Origin: an uncultured Alistipes sp.
GTDB taxonomy: Bacteria > Bacteroidota > Bacteroidia > Bacteroidales > Rikenellaceae
Length of the DNA: 64,000 nucleotides
Assembly (NCBI GenBank): GCA_904502285.1
Contig: CAJGEC010000003.1
Span: 34,788 to 98,787, forward strand
Direction: 5' to 3'
Below, one piece after another: positions 53,891 to 62,422 of the stretch. Position numbers and translations under genes: made by a program. Below the pieces are notes generated by a model. That model worked only from the letters and a program-made list of their open reading frames with translations. It was not told where the DNA came from and ran no database searches. Positions within the stretch are counted from its first letter, which is position 1. Each line of letters begins with the position of its first letter.

Positions 53891-55807
53891 ATGAAAAATA
53901 TTTGGTTAATAATTAGTGCAACTCTAACTCTTACACTCCTAGCGGGGTGTAAGGGTGACGAGCCTGCCATCGAGACACCAAGCGAGGATGTTAAGTTCGA
54001 ACTCCTCAGCAGTGTTGTCGATGTTACAGCCGATGGTGGACACTTCAAGGTAGACTACACCCTCACTGGCGCTACTGAGGGTGCAGAACTTAAGTATAAC
54101 GTCGAGAAGAGTTGGGTCTACAACGTAGATACATCCGTAGATGGTGTTATCTCGTTCGACGTTGCCGAGAGTTTTGATACCGAGGCACGTACCTGCCGTC
54201 TGGAACTTATCTATCCTGGCCTATATCCTAACCCTATGATTACCATAAAGCAGGAGAAGGGCAAGGAACACTCTATCAAGATTGAGTTGGTGAATGCTGC
54301 GGCTACAACCATCACATTGAACGTAGTACCTCAAGACAAAGAGATGCCATATATCTTCATTCTCGGCACGGGCAAATACTTCGATGGTACAGACCTTATG
54401 TACGACGATGAGGCGTTGTGGGAGAGCGATTTGGAGATCTTCGAGAGTTTCGGTGCAGCCTTTGGCGGTGACGCCTCTACAGGTGCAGCGGCCTTCCTCT
54501 TCACTGGCGACCTTATGTCTCACCAGATCACTGGCGTTACCCCAGGTACTACCTACGTAGCCTACGCCTACGGCTTCGACAAGGAGACCCTCACCCCACT
54601 CACAGAGATCACTCGCCTTCCAATAACAACCACCAGCGTTAATGACTACACCCTACACTTCGACTTCAACGTAGAGGTAGATGGTCCTAACGTATCTATC
54701 GACATCGCCCCTGTAGGCTACGACGGTTACTACTACTATGGCGTGTTCTGGGCAAAGGATGTCAAGGGCAAGAGCGAGGCTGAGTTCCGCGAACTCTGCG
54801 AGTCGGATTGGGAGAGTACTAAGGCATACTACTCTTCGTTCTTCGACACCACAGAGCAGGGTCTCCACTTCATATTCAACGAGTTGGCGTTCCGTGGTCC
54901 TGAGCATATAGAGGTAGAACTTGATGCAAACACCGAGTTCGTACTCTGGGCGTTCGGTATGGACGATGAGGCGTTGCTAAACACCAAACCTGAGACCTAT
55001 ACCTTTACCACAGGTAACGTGACCGGTTCGGACAACACATTCACCCTCTCAGTTGAGGAGCTACACCCTCGTAAGGCTACCGTGAAGGTCGCAACAACAA
55101 ACGACGACACATACGTCGCTACGCTTGTTCCATCCTCACGCTTCGAGGATAACACCGACGAGGATATCATCCAGTACATCCTTGACAACTTCAATATTCA
55201 GTACGCTTCAGGCACCCTGAGCGACACCGCTACAGGCCTCGTACCATCTACCTCTTACGATCTTTTGGTATTTGGTTGCCAGGCAAATGCGGCTACAACG
55301 GAGTTGCATCGATTGACATTCACCACCCCTGAGGTAGTCTATGCCGACCTCGACTTCTCGCTCACCATCGACAAATACTACGATGGCTCGGAGATAGCAG
55401 CGTTGAATCCTGACTACGAGGCCTTTGCCGACACCGCTATCGTTACTATTACGGCAAACGTAGATGAGGAGGCTGTGGAGTTCTACTTCAACGCTATGGA
55501 CTCTTTGGACTTCCCATACTACCAGTATGAGCAGATCATCGAGGGTCTCGTTGCCGAGGGTGGCGCAGAGGTTACCTCTACCTATGCCTTCGAATTCGAC
55601 ACATCATACATCTTCTTTGGCGTTGCCGAGGATAAGGACGGCAACTTCACCGAGGTATGGTCATCGAAGGATACAACCTTCACCAGGGAGGGATGCGCTC
55701 CTGCCGAGGAGTTCTTCGCAAATGAGGCATCAGCAACATCTCTTCAGAAGTCGTTGGTTGTAGCAACCCCAAAAAAGGCTAAGAGTGCAATGCTTAGCGC
55801 AGAGTAA
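53891..55807 (+). CDS. BACON lipoprotein with Fn3-like repeats
   Basis: The protein has 638 residues with the lipid cysteine at 20 (GCKGDEPA). The BACON domain (~32-128) ends ITIKQEKG. About four Fn3-like units follow, each with a helical insert and a closing strand such as VTPGTTYVAYAYGFD, LDANTEFVLWAFGMD or LVPSTSYDLLVFG. The C-terminal ~40 residues are Ala/Ser/Lys-rich. It is the third rightward lipoprotein, 42 bp after the second, and ends at a strong terminator. Function is unknown. Confidence 0.8.
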   Translation: MKNIWLIISATLTLTLLAGCKGDEPAIETPSEDVKFELLSSVVDVTADGGHFKVDYTLTGATEGAELKYNVEKSWVYNVDTSVDGVISFDVAESFDTEARTCRLELIYPGLYPNPMITIKQEKGKEHSIKIELVNAAATTITLNVVPQDKEMPYIFILGTGKYFDGTDLMYDDEALWESDLEIFESFGAAFGGDASTGAAAFLFTGDLMSHQITGVTPGTTYVAYAYGFDKETLTPLTEITRLPITTTSVNDYTLHFDFNVEVDGPNVSIDIAPVGYDGYYYYGVFWAKDVKGKSEAEFRELCESDWESTKAYYSSFFDTTEQGLHFIFNELAFRGPEHIEVELDANTEFVLWAFGMDDEALLNTKPETYTFTTGNVTGSDNTFTLSVEELHPRKATVKVATTNDDTYVATLVPSSRFEDNTDEDIIQYILDNFNIQYASGTLSDTATGLVPSTSYDLLVFGCQANAATTELHRLTFTTPEVVYADLDFSLTIDKYYDGSEIAALNPDYEAFADTAIVTITANVDEEAVEFYFNAMDSLDFPYYQYEQIIEGLVAEGGAEVTSTYAFEFDTSYIFFGVAEDKDGNFTEVWSSKDTTFTREGCAPAEEFFANEASATSLQKSLVVATPKKAKSAMLSAE

Positions 55808-55828
55808 AATATCATAATGCTATTAGCG

Positions 55829-55868
55829 AATAGGGCGTGTCCGATTGGACACGCCCTATTTTTTTTTA
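55829..55868 (+). terminator. Terminator of the rightward lipoprotein unit
   Basis: A perfect 14-bp stem (55829-55842 with 55847-55860) with a four-base loop, then a run of T. Its core is the same agggcgtgtcc as in the leuS terminator. Confidence 0.92.
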
Positions 55869-55884
55869 AGATCTATCTGTTGGA

Positions 55885-57327
55885 TTACTCCTCCAAGGTC
55901 TTTGCACCGTCGAGATCGATTACACAGGTCATCCAACCTCTGTTAGTCTGGGTGATACCCAACAACTTGCGACCATCGGCAGAAGCACCGATAGTGATAA
56001 GACCCTCCAAAGTATATGGGTCATCAATAGTCTCGTTACAAGATGGCTCGAACTCATTAACATCGATCTGATGCTCATCAAGCAACCACTCCTCCAAGGC
56101 TACCATAGTCTCAGCAGAGCCCTCCTTTACATCTACAACAAAAGAGGTTGTACCCATATAGTATGGAGTGTCGTTGATGAAGGCGATACCATCGTCAGTT
56201 ACAGCGGTTGTAGAACCCACAATATTATCGAGAACAAACAACTCTTTAGTCTTTGTATCGAGAACTGCTGGATGGCTTGTCTCACCATAACCGCCAGGCA
56301 TAAAGGTCTTACCGTAGCCATATACATAGTTACCCAACTGGGTTATATGGTTGTTGTTATCGCCCAAGATGAATTGTGGATAACCCTCCTCATCTACCTC
56401 CAAAGCGCAGAAATCATAAGGAGTGTACTCATCTTGCCACAAGACGCTAATCATCAACTGCTGAGTCTGCAAGCAGCCAAAGATCTTGCGGTCTGGGGTA
56501 ACTCCGTGGAGCGACATAGCGTCAGAGCCAAGTGAGCCCAAAGTGCGGTGAGCAGGAATAGTAATCTTCTTCTTCACTACATCATAGCAGAAAGGCACAA
56601 TCATACCGTGAGTCTTTGAGTAGTAGGTATCTTCATACTCCCAGTACCAACCCACTGCGTAAGTACCATCAGGGGTGATACCTGTGAGCATACTCATATT
56701 GGTAGTGGTAAGGTTAGAAAGATCTACCTTTACAACCTCACCATCAACATACAAAGCAGCCTCACCATCCATAGACTCACCCTTGTAGCAACCTACAGCA
56801 ACACCGTTGTCGGTAATATCTGCGAACTCACAAGCCTCAACCTCAGTAATCTCATCGGTTACAAGGTTGATAATCATACCCATACCATCACGGCCACCAG
56901 CAACCCAAAGACCATTATCAGAAATAGCGTTTGCTGCAGCCTGATTGTAAGGATACCACTCGCGGTATGCAGGGGTCTTACGTAGCTCGATAGTCACCTG
57001 CTTAGAGGCGAACTCAGAACTTGCAATAGTCTGCTCGTTAGCAGATACTGCACGCAAAGCGACTGTGTAGGTTGTGCCATAGTCCAAGCCCTCGAACTTG
57101 TGAACGAGTTTGTCGGTCTTCTCAACATCGCTCGCGTTGAGTTTAATCTCGTAGTAAGCAACGCCAGAAACTGCACTCCAGCTAACCAAAACAGAGTTAC
57201 CATCTACACGGCAACTGAACTCTGGTGCGCTGAGACGGTTCTGCTCCTGCCCAGAAGGAGTCTCGGTACAACCCACAAATACCAATGCGAGGATTGCACC
57301 CATCAAAAATTTAATAGTGTTTTTCAT
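55885..57327 (-). CDS. Lipoprotein with Fn3 and HAF-like beta-propeller repeats
   Basis: The ATG at 57327 begins MKNTIKFLMG with the lipid cysteine at 20; the frame is open to 57426, but that part has no signal and crosses the promoter. The product is 480 residues. An Fn3 domain (~32-120) is followed by repeated blades: ISDNGLWVAGG, ITDNGVAVG, ITPDGTYAVGW, VTPDRKIFGC, VTDDGIAF and ASADGRKLLGIT. These are the pattern of HAF-type extracellular propeller repeats. It is a single gene with its own promoter. It is probably exposed on the surface; role unknown. Confidence 0.8.
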   Translation of the reverse strand: MKNTIKFLMGAILALVFVGCTETPSGQEQNRLSAPEFSCRVDGNSVLVSWSAVSGVAYYEIKLNASDVEKTDKLVHKFEGLDYGTTYTVALRAVSANEQTIASSEFASKQVTIELRKTPAYREWYPYNQAAANAISDNGLWVAGGRDGMGMIINLVTDEITEVEACEFADITDNGVAVGCYKGESMDGEAALYVDGEVVKVDLSNLTTTNMSMLTGITPDGTYAVGWYWEYEDTYYSKTHGMIVPFCYDVVKKKITIPAHRTLGSLGSDAMSLHGVTPDRKIFGCLQTQQLMISVLWQDEYTPYDFCALEVDEEGYPQFILGDNNNHITQLGNYVYGYGKTFMPGGYGETSHPAVLDTKTKELFVLDNIVGSTTAVTDDGIAFINDTPYYMGTTSFVVDVKEGSAETMVALEEWLLDEHQIDVNEFEPSCNETIDDPYTLEGLITIGASADGRKLLGITQTNRGWMTCVIDLDGAKTLEE

Positions 57328-57384
57328 AAAATTTGAGTGTGTATATGTGTTTAATCTCTTTTCTCGCTCAACCCTTTGAGATAT

Positions 57385-57401
57385 AGACAAATCCTTTGTC
57401 T
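57385..57401 (-). promoter_or_regulatory. Small hairpin in the leader of the HAF lipoprotein gene
   Basis: A perfect 7-bp inverted repeat (57385-57391 with 57395-57401) with a three-base loop begins a few bases after the predicted transcription start. It is a candidate operator or 5' mRNA hairpin. Confidence 0.4.
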
Positions 57402-57415
57402 CAAAAAAGTTTGCG

Positions 57416-57446
57416 CAAAGGTACAAAAAAATTTAAAATCTGCAAC
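57416..57446 (-). promoter_or_regulatory. Promoter of the HAF lipoprotein gene
   Basis: On the minus strand GTTG (57443-57446) precedes TACCTTTG (57416-57423) by 19 bp, a near-consensus Bacteroidetes promoter. Confidence 0.55.
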
Positions 57447-57515
57447 TTTATGCAACATATTGACAAATCTGCAGGTAAATTATAACATATTTATTCAATA
57501 TATTTACAAAACATA

Positions 57516-57539
57516 GGGCGCATCCCGAAAGATACGCCC
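57516..57539 (-). terminator. Terminator after the BIG2 lipoprotein gene
   Basis: A 9-bp stem (57516-57524 with 57531-57539, one G-U pair on the minus strand) and a six-base loop, then a modest T stretch. Confidence 0.65.
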
Positions 57540-57562
57540 CAAGCTGTCAATATATAACTCTA

Positions 57563-58906
57563 TTAGAATGCCAATATTGGTCGAACGGTATAGAATACCT
57601 CGGCATCACCCTTGAACATCTGAAGGGCTCGACCAGTGGCTGGAAGCATTCCGCCAGCAAACTCCCAAGTAAACTCGGTACTTGTCCAGTAGAACATTAT
57701 CACGGGGTTAGCAACACCTACCTGGGTAGCGCCCTCGATCATAGCAATCTTCTCGTTTACCTCCTTCTTATTCTGCACAGAGGTACCTGTCTCGCCAATA
57801 TCCCAAATGTTATTACCATAATCACCAGACATAAGCAACGAGTACTCCTTCGAAGAGCCCAAATACCAATCGCTACTTGACTCTGGAGCAACTACCTCAT
57901 TACGATAGTTTACAACCCACTCTACAGCATCAACCTTCCACTCGGCATTAGCCTCGTCGGCATTGAAGGCCTCGATAGCCTTGGTATTCTGGTAGCCCAT
58001 AATTCGATTGAGGTTGTCACTTAGGCCATAACCAGAGGTGATGGTCTCGTAGTCGGTATTCAACTCCACCCAACGACCTACTGTGTCATCGAAGGTCTGA
58101 TAGTTGCTCTGCCAAGGGATAGAGCTCTGCTCACCGAGGGCTACAACAAGACCGTGAGTACAATAAGGATGCTCGGCCTTAAGCGCGGGGTCTGACGCTG
58201 TAACATCGCCAACGTAGAATACCACACCTATAGGCGTACGTGTAGGGTCGAGAGAGTGTGACCAAGAGCCATCAGAGTAGTAGAAGTCGCCGATGCTCAA
58301 TGGAGCAGCAGTCACAGTAACAACACACTCGTCTGTACACTTGCCTGCCTTGGCAGTGATAGTAGCCTGGCCCGCGCGGAGTGCCGTAACAGAGCCTGCA
58401 CCATTGACTGAGACAATATCGGGATTTGACGAACTCCACAAAATAGACTTATTATCAGCATCTTCTGGCAATACCGTAGCAGAAAGAGTGTAGACACCGC
58501 GCTCCTCAAGTTCCAACTCGTGGTAGTTAAGCGTGATCGACTCCACCGGAACGCCAACAACAGAGACGGTGCAACTGCCAGTCTTATTTCCTGCCTTTGC
58601 CATAACGATAGCGGTTCCCGAAGCGATACCCTTAACAACTCCATCAGCAACAGTAACAACATCATCGTTCGTAGAGATCCACTCCAAAGTATATTGAGCA
58701 TCTACGGGCAACACACTTGCACTAAGTTGCGTCTCCTCACCTATAGCCAACTCTATAGTCGCTGGAGCGACTTCAACGCTCTCGACCTCAATAGTCTCTA
58801 CGGGAGGCTCTGGCTCAGGAAACGTATCAGTATCAACATCGTTGCAAGCCACAATGGCAAATGCAGCCACAGCCCATAGGCTAAAAAATGATAAAAATCT
58901 CTTCAT
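57563..58906 (-). CDS. Lipoprotein with two BIG2 domains and a lectin-like C-terminus
   Basis: The protein has 447 residues with the lipid cysteine at 21 (ACNDVDTD). Two bacterial Ig-like BIG2 domains (~38-118, ~120-205) show the pattern WISTNDDVVTV and WSSSNPDIVSV with GxATITAKAG. Residues ~210-447 resemble DUF1566/Lcl-type domains: WYLGSSKEY, FYWTSTEF and a closing VRPILAF. It is a single gene with a good promoter and terminator. It is probably a surface binding protein; ligand unknown. Confidence 0.82.
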   Translation of the reverse strand: MKRFLSFFSLWAVAAFAIVACNDVDTDTFPEPEPPVETIEVESVEVAPATIELAIGEETQLSASVLPVDAQYTLEWISTNDDVVTVADGVVKGIASGTAIVMAKAGNKTGSCTVSVVGVPVESITLNYHELELEERGVYTLSATVLPEDADNKSILWSSSNPDIVSVNGAGSVTALRAGQATITAKAGKCTDECVVTVTAAPLSIGDFYYSDGSWSHSLDPTRTPIGVVFYVGDVTASDPALKAEHPYCTHGLVVALGEQSSIPWQSNYQTFDDTVGRWVELNTDYETITSGYGLSDNLNRIMGYQNTKAIEAFNADEANAEWKVDAVEWVVNYRNEVVAPESSSDWYLGSSKEYSLLMSGDYGNNIWDIGETGTSVQNKKEVNEKIAMIEGATQVGVANPVIMFYWTSTEFTWEFAGGMLPATGRALQMFKGDAEVFYTVRPILAF

Positions 58907-58945
58907 AGTATTACTGTTTTTAAGTATTCATCTACACCTCTACTA

Positions 58946-58977
58946 CAAAGTTAGCAAATATAAAAATAGAAAACAAC
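58946..58977 (-). promoter_or_regulatory. Promoter of the BIG2 lipoprotein gene
   Basis: On the minus strand GTTG (58974-58977), 20-bp spacer, TAACTTTG (58946-58953). Confidence 0.6.
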
Positions 58978-59052
58978 TATTTAACCATATTTTTATTCCA
59001 ATAGTAGAAATAGAGTCCAATAATTGTTCTGATTTCCTGTTCACCAAAAAAA

Positions 59053-59083
59053 GAGCCTATCCAACGCCAAATTGGACAGGCTC
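59053..59083 (-). terminator. Terminator after the lipoprotein gene at 59171
   Basis: A 12-bp stem (59053-59064 with 59072-59083, one G-U pair on the minus strand), seven-base loop, then seven T on the minus strand. Confidence 0.85.
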
Positions 59084-59170
59084 AATATCATCAACTACTT
59101 AACGAGGAGCAACCCATAGTTTGGGCATAGCCCCGAAAGATAGTTCTGCTAAAAGCGCAGAGGCTATCTC

Positions 59171-61636
59171 TTAGTAAGAGAAGCCGTTAGACTCACCGCT
59201 ATACTTTACACCATTGATTACAAGATCGATAGTAACCTTTGTCTGACGAATCTCAACATAAGACTCAGGGGTTACATCGTTTGTAGGCACACCATCAACA
59301 GTAACATCGGTGAAGTAGTTTGCGTGGCTTGTAGCATCAGCAAAGAACTTAGCGAATGCCAACTCATTTGTCTTCACGGTAATTACACGGCCATCGTCCT
59401 TACCAGTGAGTGTTACAACTGCGGTATTTGTATCGTAGAACGCTGAGTAGTTCCAGTTGGTATAGTCCTCGCCGGTGTTACCACCCTCGTCGCCACCATC
59501 AGATGGAGCAGCACCAGTAGTAAAGGTTGCTGTGCCAGCGTCAGAAGCAGAGTTTACAGTAGCATCAGCAGGATTTGCTACAACAGACACTGTGTAGTCA
59601 GTCTCCCAAGCCAAGTTCTCATACCTAATATATGCTGTAGAGACGGTCTGAACATCTGTGCCATTCAAAGTAATGGTATAGTCCTTAGCACCAACGATCT
59701 CGTTCCAGCTAACAGTAACAGCATTGCCATAAACCTCACCAAAGAGAGTAGGAGTAGTAAGCTTAACAACCTCTGTAGTGCCACCACCTGTTGATGAGCC
59801 ACCAACAGTGCCACTATACTTCACAACGAAGGTCTCGCCAGTATTAGCCGTAGCATTGATAGTGATATTGACGTTATTGCCATCACCCTCAACAACCATT
59901 GAAGAGTTAATCTGCATAGTGTACTTAACGCCATCTACCTTGAAGGCATCCAAGTAGAAGTAACCTGGGTTACCTACAAGCTGCTTACCCATAGGTGAGT
60001 ACATATAAGAGCCTGGATTGATAGATGTAGCCTTAGCATCAGTGTTATTCACAAGAAGATCGAAAGTGAAGTTATCACCCTCAGCCTTATAAGTGAAGAA
60101 GGCGTATGAAGAGTTCTCAGTTCCTTCACCGAGCGAATTTACAACATAGTCGCTATTGTCACCTGAGTCCTCACCCTTATCGTTGAGCTTACCATTGTAC
60201 TCAATCATATAGACAAAACCATCACGGCCCTCCAAAGTCATCTCGATATGGTACTCATCGCCCTGCTTTGCTACCAAAAGAAGACCTGCATCTACAGCAA
60301 CTGACTGTCCCTCAACTGTAAGTGTTCGAGTTGTGAACTCATCCTCGTAAGAGCCAAATATTGTAGTATTCACCCAGTAGTACTCGCCCTCAGCAAGAGT
60401 CTCCTCAGAAGCGATGCTTGGCATAAAGTGAACGTCTACAGAGAAGTCCTGGCCAACAACCTGGTACTTGTTACCCCAAGTAGTAGAACCACCCCACAAC
60501 CACTTTTCAGCAACGTGGGTAGCCTCGAACTCAGTAGGGCCCTGACCACCACCATCCTCAACAGAGAGGTCGCCCTCATACACTACGTGGTGTACTGAGC
60601 CATCCATCATCAACAAGTTAGCCTCGATCTTGCCATCAGTGATAATCAAGTTAGCCTCCTCATACATCTCAAAGCCATTAGCCATATCACCATTAACTAT
60701 CTGGTAGCGGTAAGAGTTGCTACTGATAGTATTTACTGAGTAATCATCAGCCAAAACGTATGTGCCAGCAGGAAGAACGCCATTAGCACCTGCAGCTGCT
60801 ACGATCTCGAAGGTGTAGTATGTACCGCCATCAACGCCCCAGCCATTACTATTCCAGCCCTTATCACCTACCTCGAAGTAGTAGATATGCAAGCCATCAG
60901 TATTATCGTAAGATGTAGCAATCTGTGTAGCCACAAACTCAACCTTCTCAGGCTCAGGAGTCTCACCAGGAGCTACCTGCTTGATATCTACAGAGAACTC
61001 AAGGTCTACAGTACCATCCTCAGTGCCATAGTTTACGAACAACTTAGTCTGGCGAGCCTCAGCCTCGTTAGCCAAAACATCGAACGAGATAGTGCCATTG
61101 CCATCGTCAGCGATGTTAGCAACCCAGTTCTCACCTGCCTCAGCATAGATCTTAGCACCCTCAACAGGGTTTACAATCTCATACTTAATCTCGCCCTTAC
61201 CACCCTCAGCAGCAAACGACATCTCGCCAGCAGACTTTAGGTTGAGAGCTGGAGCACCTGGATTAACGATTGTAGAGAGAGTCGTCATCTTCTGAGTAGC
61301 CTTCACTGTAGCCTGCGGATTCTGTGCTGCAGCAACGATAGTATAGGCAGTCTCACCCTTAAGATCTGCGGCTGTCAAAGCGACACTCTTATTTACATCG
61401 ATAGAGGTACCATTAGCCAACACCTCAGAGGCTGTAGGAGCCTCCTCACCCTCAACAACGAGGTATGCGACCTTAGATGCTGAAGTAGACTCGATGGTAA
61501 AACTGAGAGTAGACTCTGTAGCTGTGCCTGCTGTAATCTTTACAGTAGGATCCAACTGCTCGTCACCACCCTTCTCACAAGCCACGAACACGAGTGGCAA
61601 CGCGAGCAATGCGAAGAATAGATTCTTTAGTTTCAT
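59171..61636 (-). CDS. Large lipoprotein with Fn3, BACON and beta-rich repeats
   Basis: The protein has 821 residues with the lipid cysteine at 20 (ACEKGGDE). An N-terminal Fn3-like domain (~30-128) resembles the first domain of the rightward gene at 51594. A BACON domain (~132-228) ends FSVDIKQVAP. Three beta-rich domains follow (~235-375, ~380-500, ~505-640), with LPAGTYVL, HHVVYEGDL, MIEYNGKL and FVVKYSGTV. An Fn3 domain (~648-735) and a short beta C-terminus ending VKYSGESNGF complete it. It has its own promoter and terminator. Sharing modules with both other groups, it ties the whole island together. Confidence 0.82.
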   Translation of the reverse strand: MKLKNLFFALLALPLVFVACEKGGDEQLDPTVKITAGTATESTLSFTIESTSASKVAYLVVEGEEAPTASEVLANGTSIDVNKSVALTAADLKGETAYTIVAAAQNPQATVKATQKMTTLSTIVNPGAPALNLKSAGEMSFAAEGGKGEIKYEIVNPVEGAKIYAEAGENWVANIADDGNGTISFDVLANEAEARQTKLFVNYGTEDGTVDLEFSVDIKQVAPGETPEPEKVEFVATQIATSYDNTDGLHIYYFEVGDKGWNSNGWGVDGGTYYTFEIVAAAGANGVLPAGTYVLADDYSVNTISSNSYRYQIVNGDMANGFEMYEEANLIITDGKIEANLLMMDGSVHHVVYEGDLSVEDGGGQGPTEFEATHVAEKWLWGGSTTWGNKYQVVGQDFSVDVHFMPSIASEETLAEGEYYWVNTTIFGSYEDEFTTRTLTVEGQSVAVDAGLLLVAKQGDEYHIEMTLEGRDGFVYMIEYNGKLNDKGEDSGDNSDYVVNSLGEGTENSSYAFFTYKAEGDNFTFDLLVNNTDAKATSINPGSYMYSPMGKQLVGNPGYFYLDAFKVDGVKYTMQINSSMVVEGDGNNVNITINATANTGETFVVKYSGTVGGSSTGGGTTEVVKLTTPTLFGEVYGNAVTVSWNEIVGAKDYTITLNGTDVQTVSTAYIRYENLAWETDYTVSVVANPADATVNSASDAGTATFTTGAAPSDGGDEGGNTGEDYTNWNYSAFYDTNTAVVTLTGKDDGRVITVKTNELAFAKFFADATSHANYFTDVTVDGVPTNDVTPESYVEIRQTKVTIDLVINGVKYSGESNGFSY

Positions 61637-61691
61637 AATGCTTAGTATTTTTAAATTGTTAATCTATCTCGTGACATTATAGTACACCTCA

Positions 61692-61722
61692 CAAAATTAA
61701 ACATTTTTTTCGTAATTTCAAA
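61692..61722 (-). promoter_or_regulatory. Promoter of the lipoprotein gene at 59171
   Basis: On the minus strand TTTG (61719-61722), 19-bp spacer, TAATTTTG (61692-61699). Full consensus. Confidence 0.72.
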
Positions 61723-61780
61723 ATCTATGACCTTGGATTATATCCACAATGATCCGAAGAGTAGAAAAATATATAAAAAA

Positions 61781-61821
61781 TACCCCAAATAGGAATATTT
61801 GCATATCACCTATTCGGGGTA
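61781..61821 (-). terminator. Terminator of the alpha ribosomal operon
   Basis: A 13-bp stem (61781-61793 with 61809-61821, one G-U pair on the minus strand) followed on the minus strand by six T. Confidence 0.85.
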
Positions 61822-61859
61822 TATATTAGAATAGCCTAACGACTACTCTCGATGCAAAA

Positions 61860-62420
61860 TTACATCTTCTTACCTACGTTGGTCTTCTTTGCTACCTTTG
61901 GAGCTGAAGTCTTAGTAGACTTTGTAGATGTCTTTGCGCTCTTCTTCTCTGCTACGATAGTTGCATCCTCTGCAGAGTCAGTTGCCTTCTTGCGTGAACG
62001 ACGAGTCTTTGGCTTAGCCTCTGCAGTAACTACAGGAGCCTCAGCACCCTCAGTGTATGTTGCGTTGAAGTCAACGAACTCGATGATACACATATCAGCA
62101 CCATCACCAAGACGGAAACCAGTCTTAAGGATACGTGTGTAACCACCTGGACGGTTGATGATCTTTGGTGCGATTACGCGGAACAACTCGGTAACAGCCT
62201 CCTTCTGCTTCAAGTATGAGAAGACTGTACGACGCTGGTGTGTTGTGTCCTCCTTAGCCTTTGTTACCAATGGCTCAATGAACTTCTGAACAGCCTTTGC
62301 CTTAGCAACGGTTGTCTGAATACGCTTGTGCAGAATGAGAGACGATGCCATATTTGAAAGCATTGCCTTACGGTGACCAGCCTGTCTGCCAAGGTGATTA
62401 AAACTCTTATTGTGTCTCAT
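61860..62420 (-). CDS. rplQ: 50S ribosomal protein L17 with extended C-terminus
   Basis: The protein has 186 residues. Residues 1-115 are canonical L17 (MRHNKSFNHLGR, HRKAMLSNMASSLI, RPGGYTRILK). The remaining ~70 are a Lys/Ala/Thr-rich low-complexity tail, as found in many Bacteroidetes L17 proteins. It belongs to the large ribosomal subunit near the exit tunnel. It starts 2 bp after rpoA and is the last gene of the alpha operon. Confidence 0.96.
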   Translation of the reverse strand: MRHNKSFNHLGRQAGHRKAMLSNMASSLILHKRIQTTVAKAKAVQKFIEPLVTKAKEDTTHQRRTVFSYLKQKEAVTELFRVIAPKIINRPGGYTRILKTGFRLGDGADMCIIEFVDFNATYTEGAEAPVVTAEAKPKTRRSRKKATDSAEDATIVAEKKSAKTSTKSTKTSAPKVAKKTNVGKKM

Positions 62421-62422
62421 AA

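Noticed and set aside
57328..57426. Upstream start for the HAF lipoprotein at 57426
   Set aside because: The extra residues precede a clear lipoprotein signal and overlap the predicted promoter.
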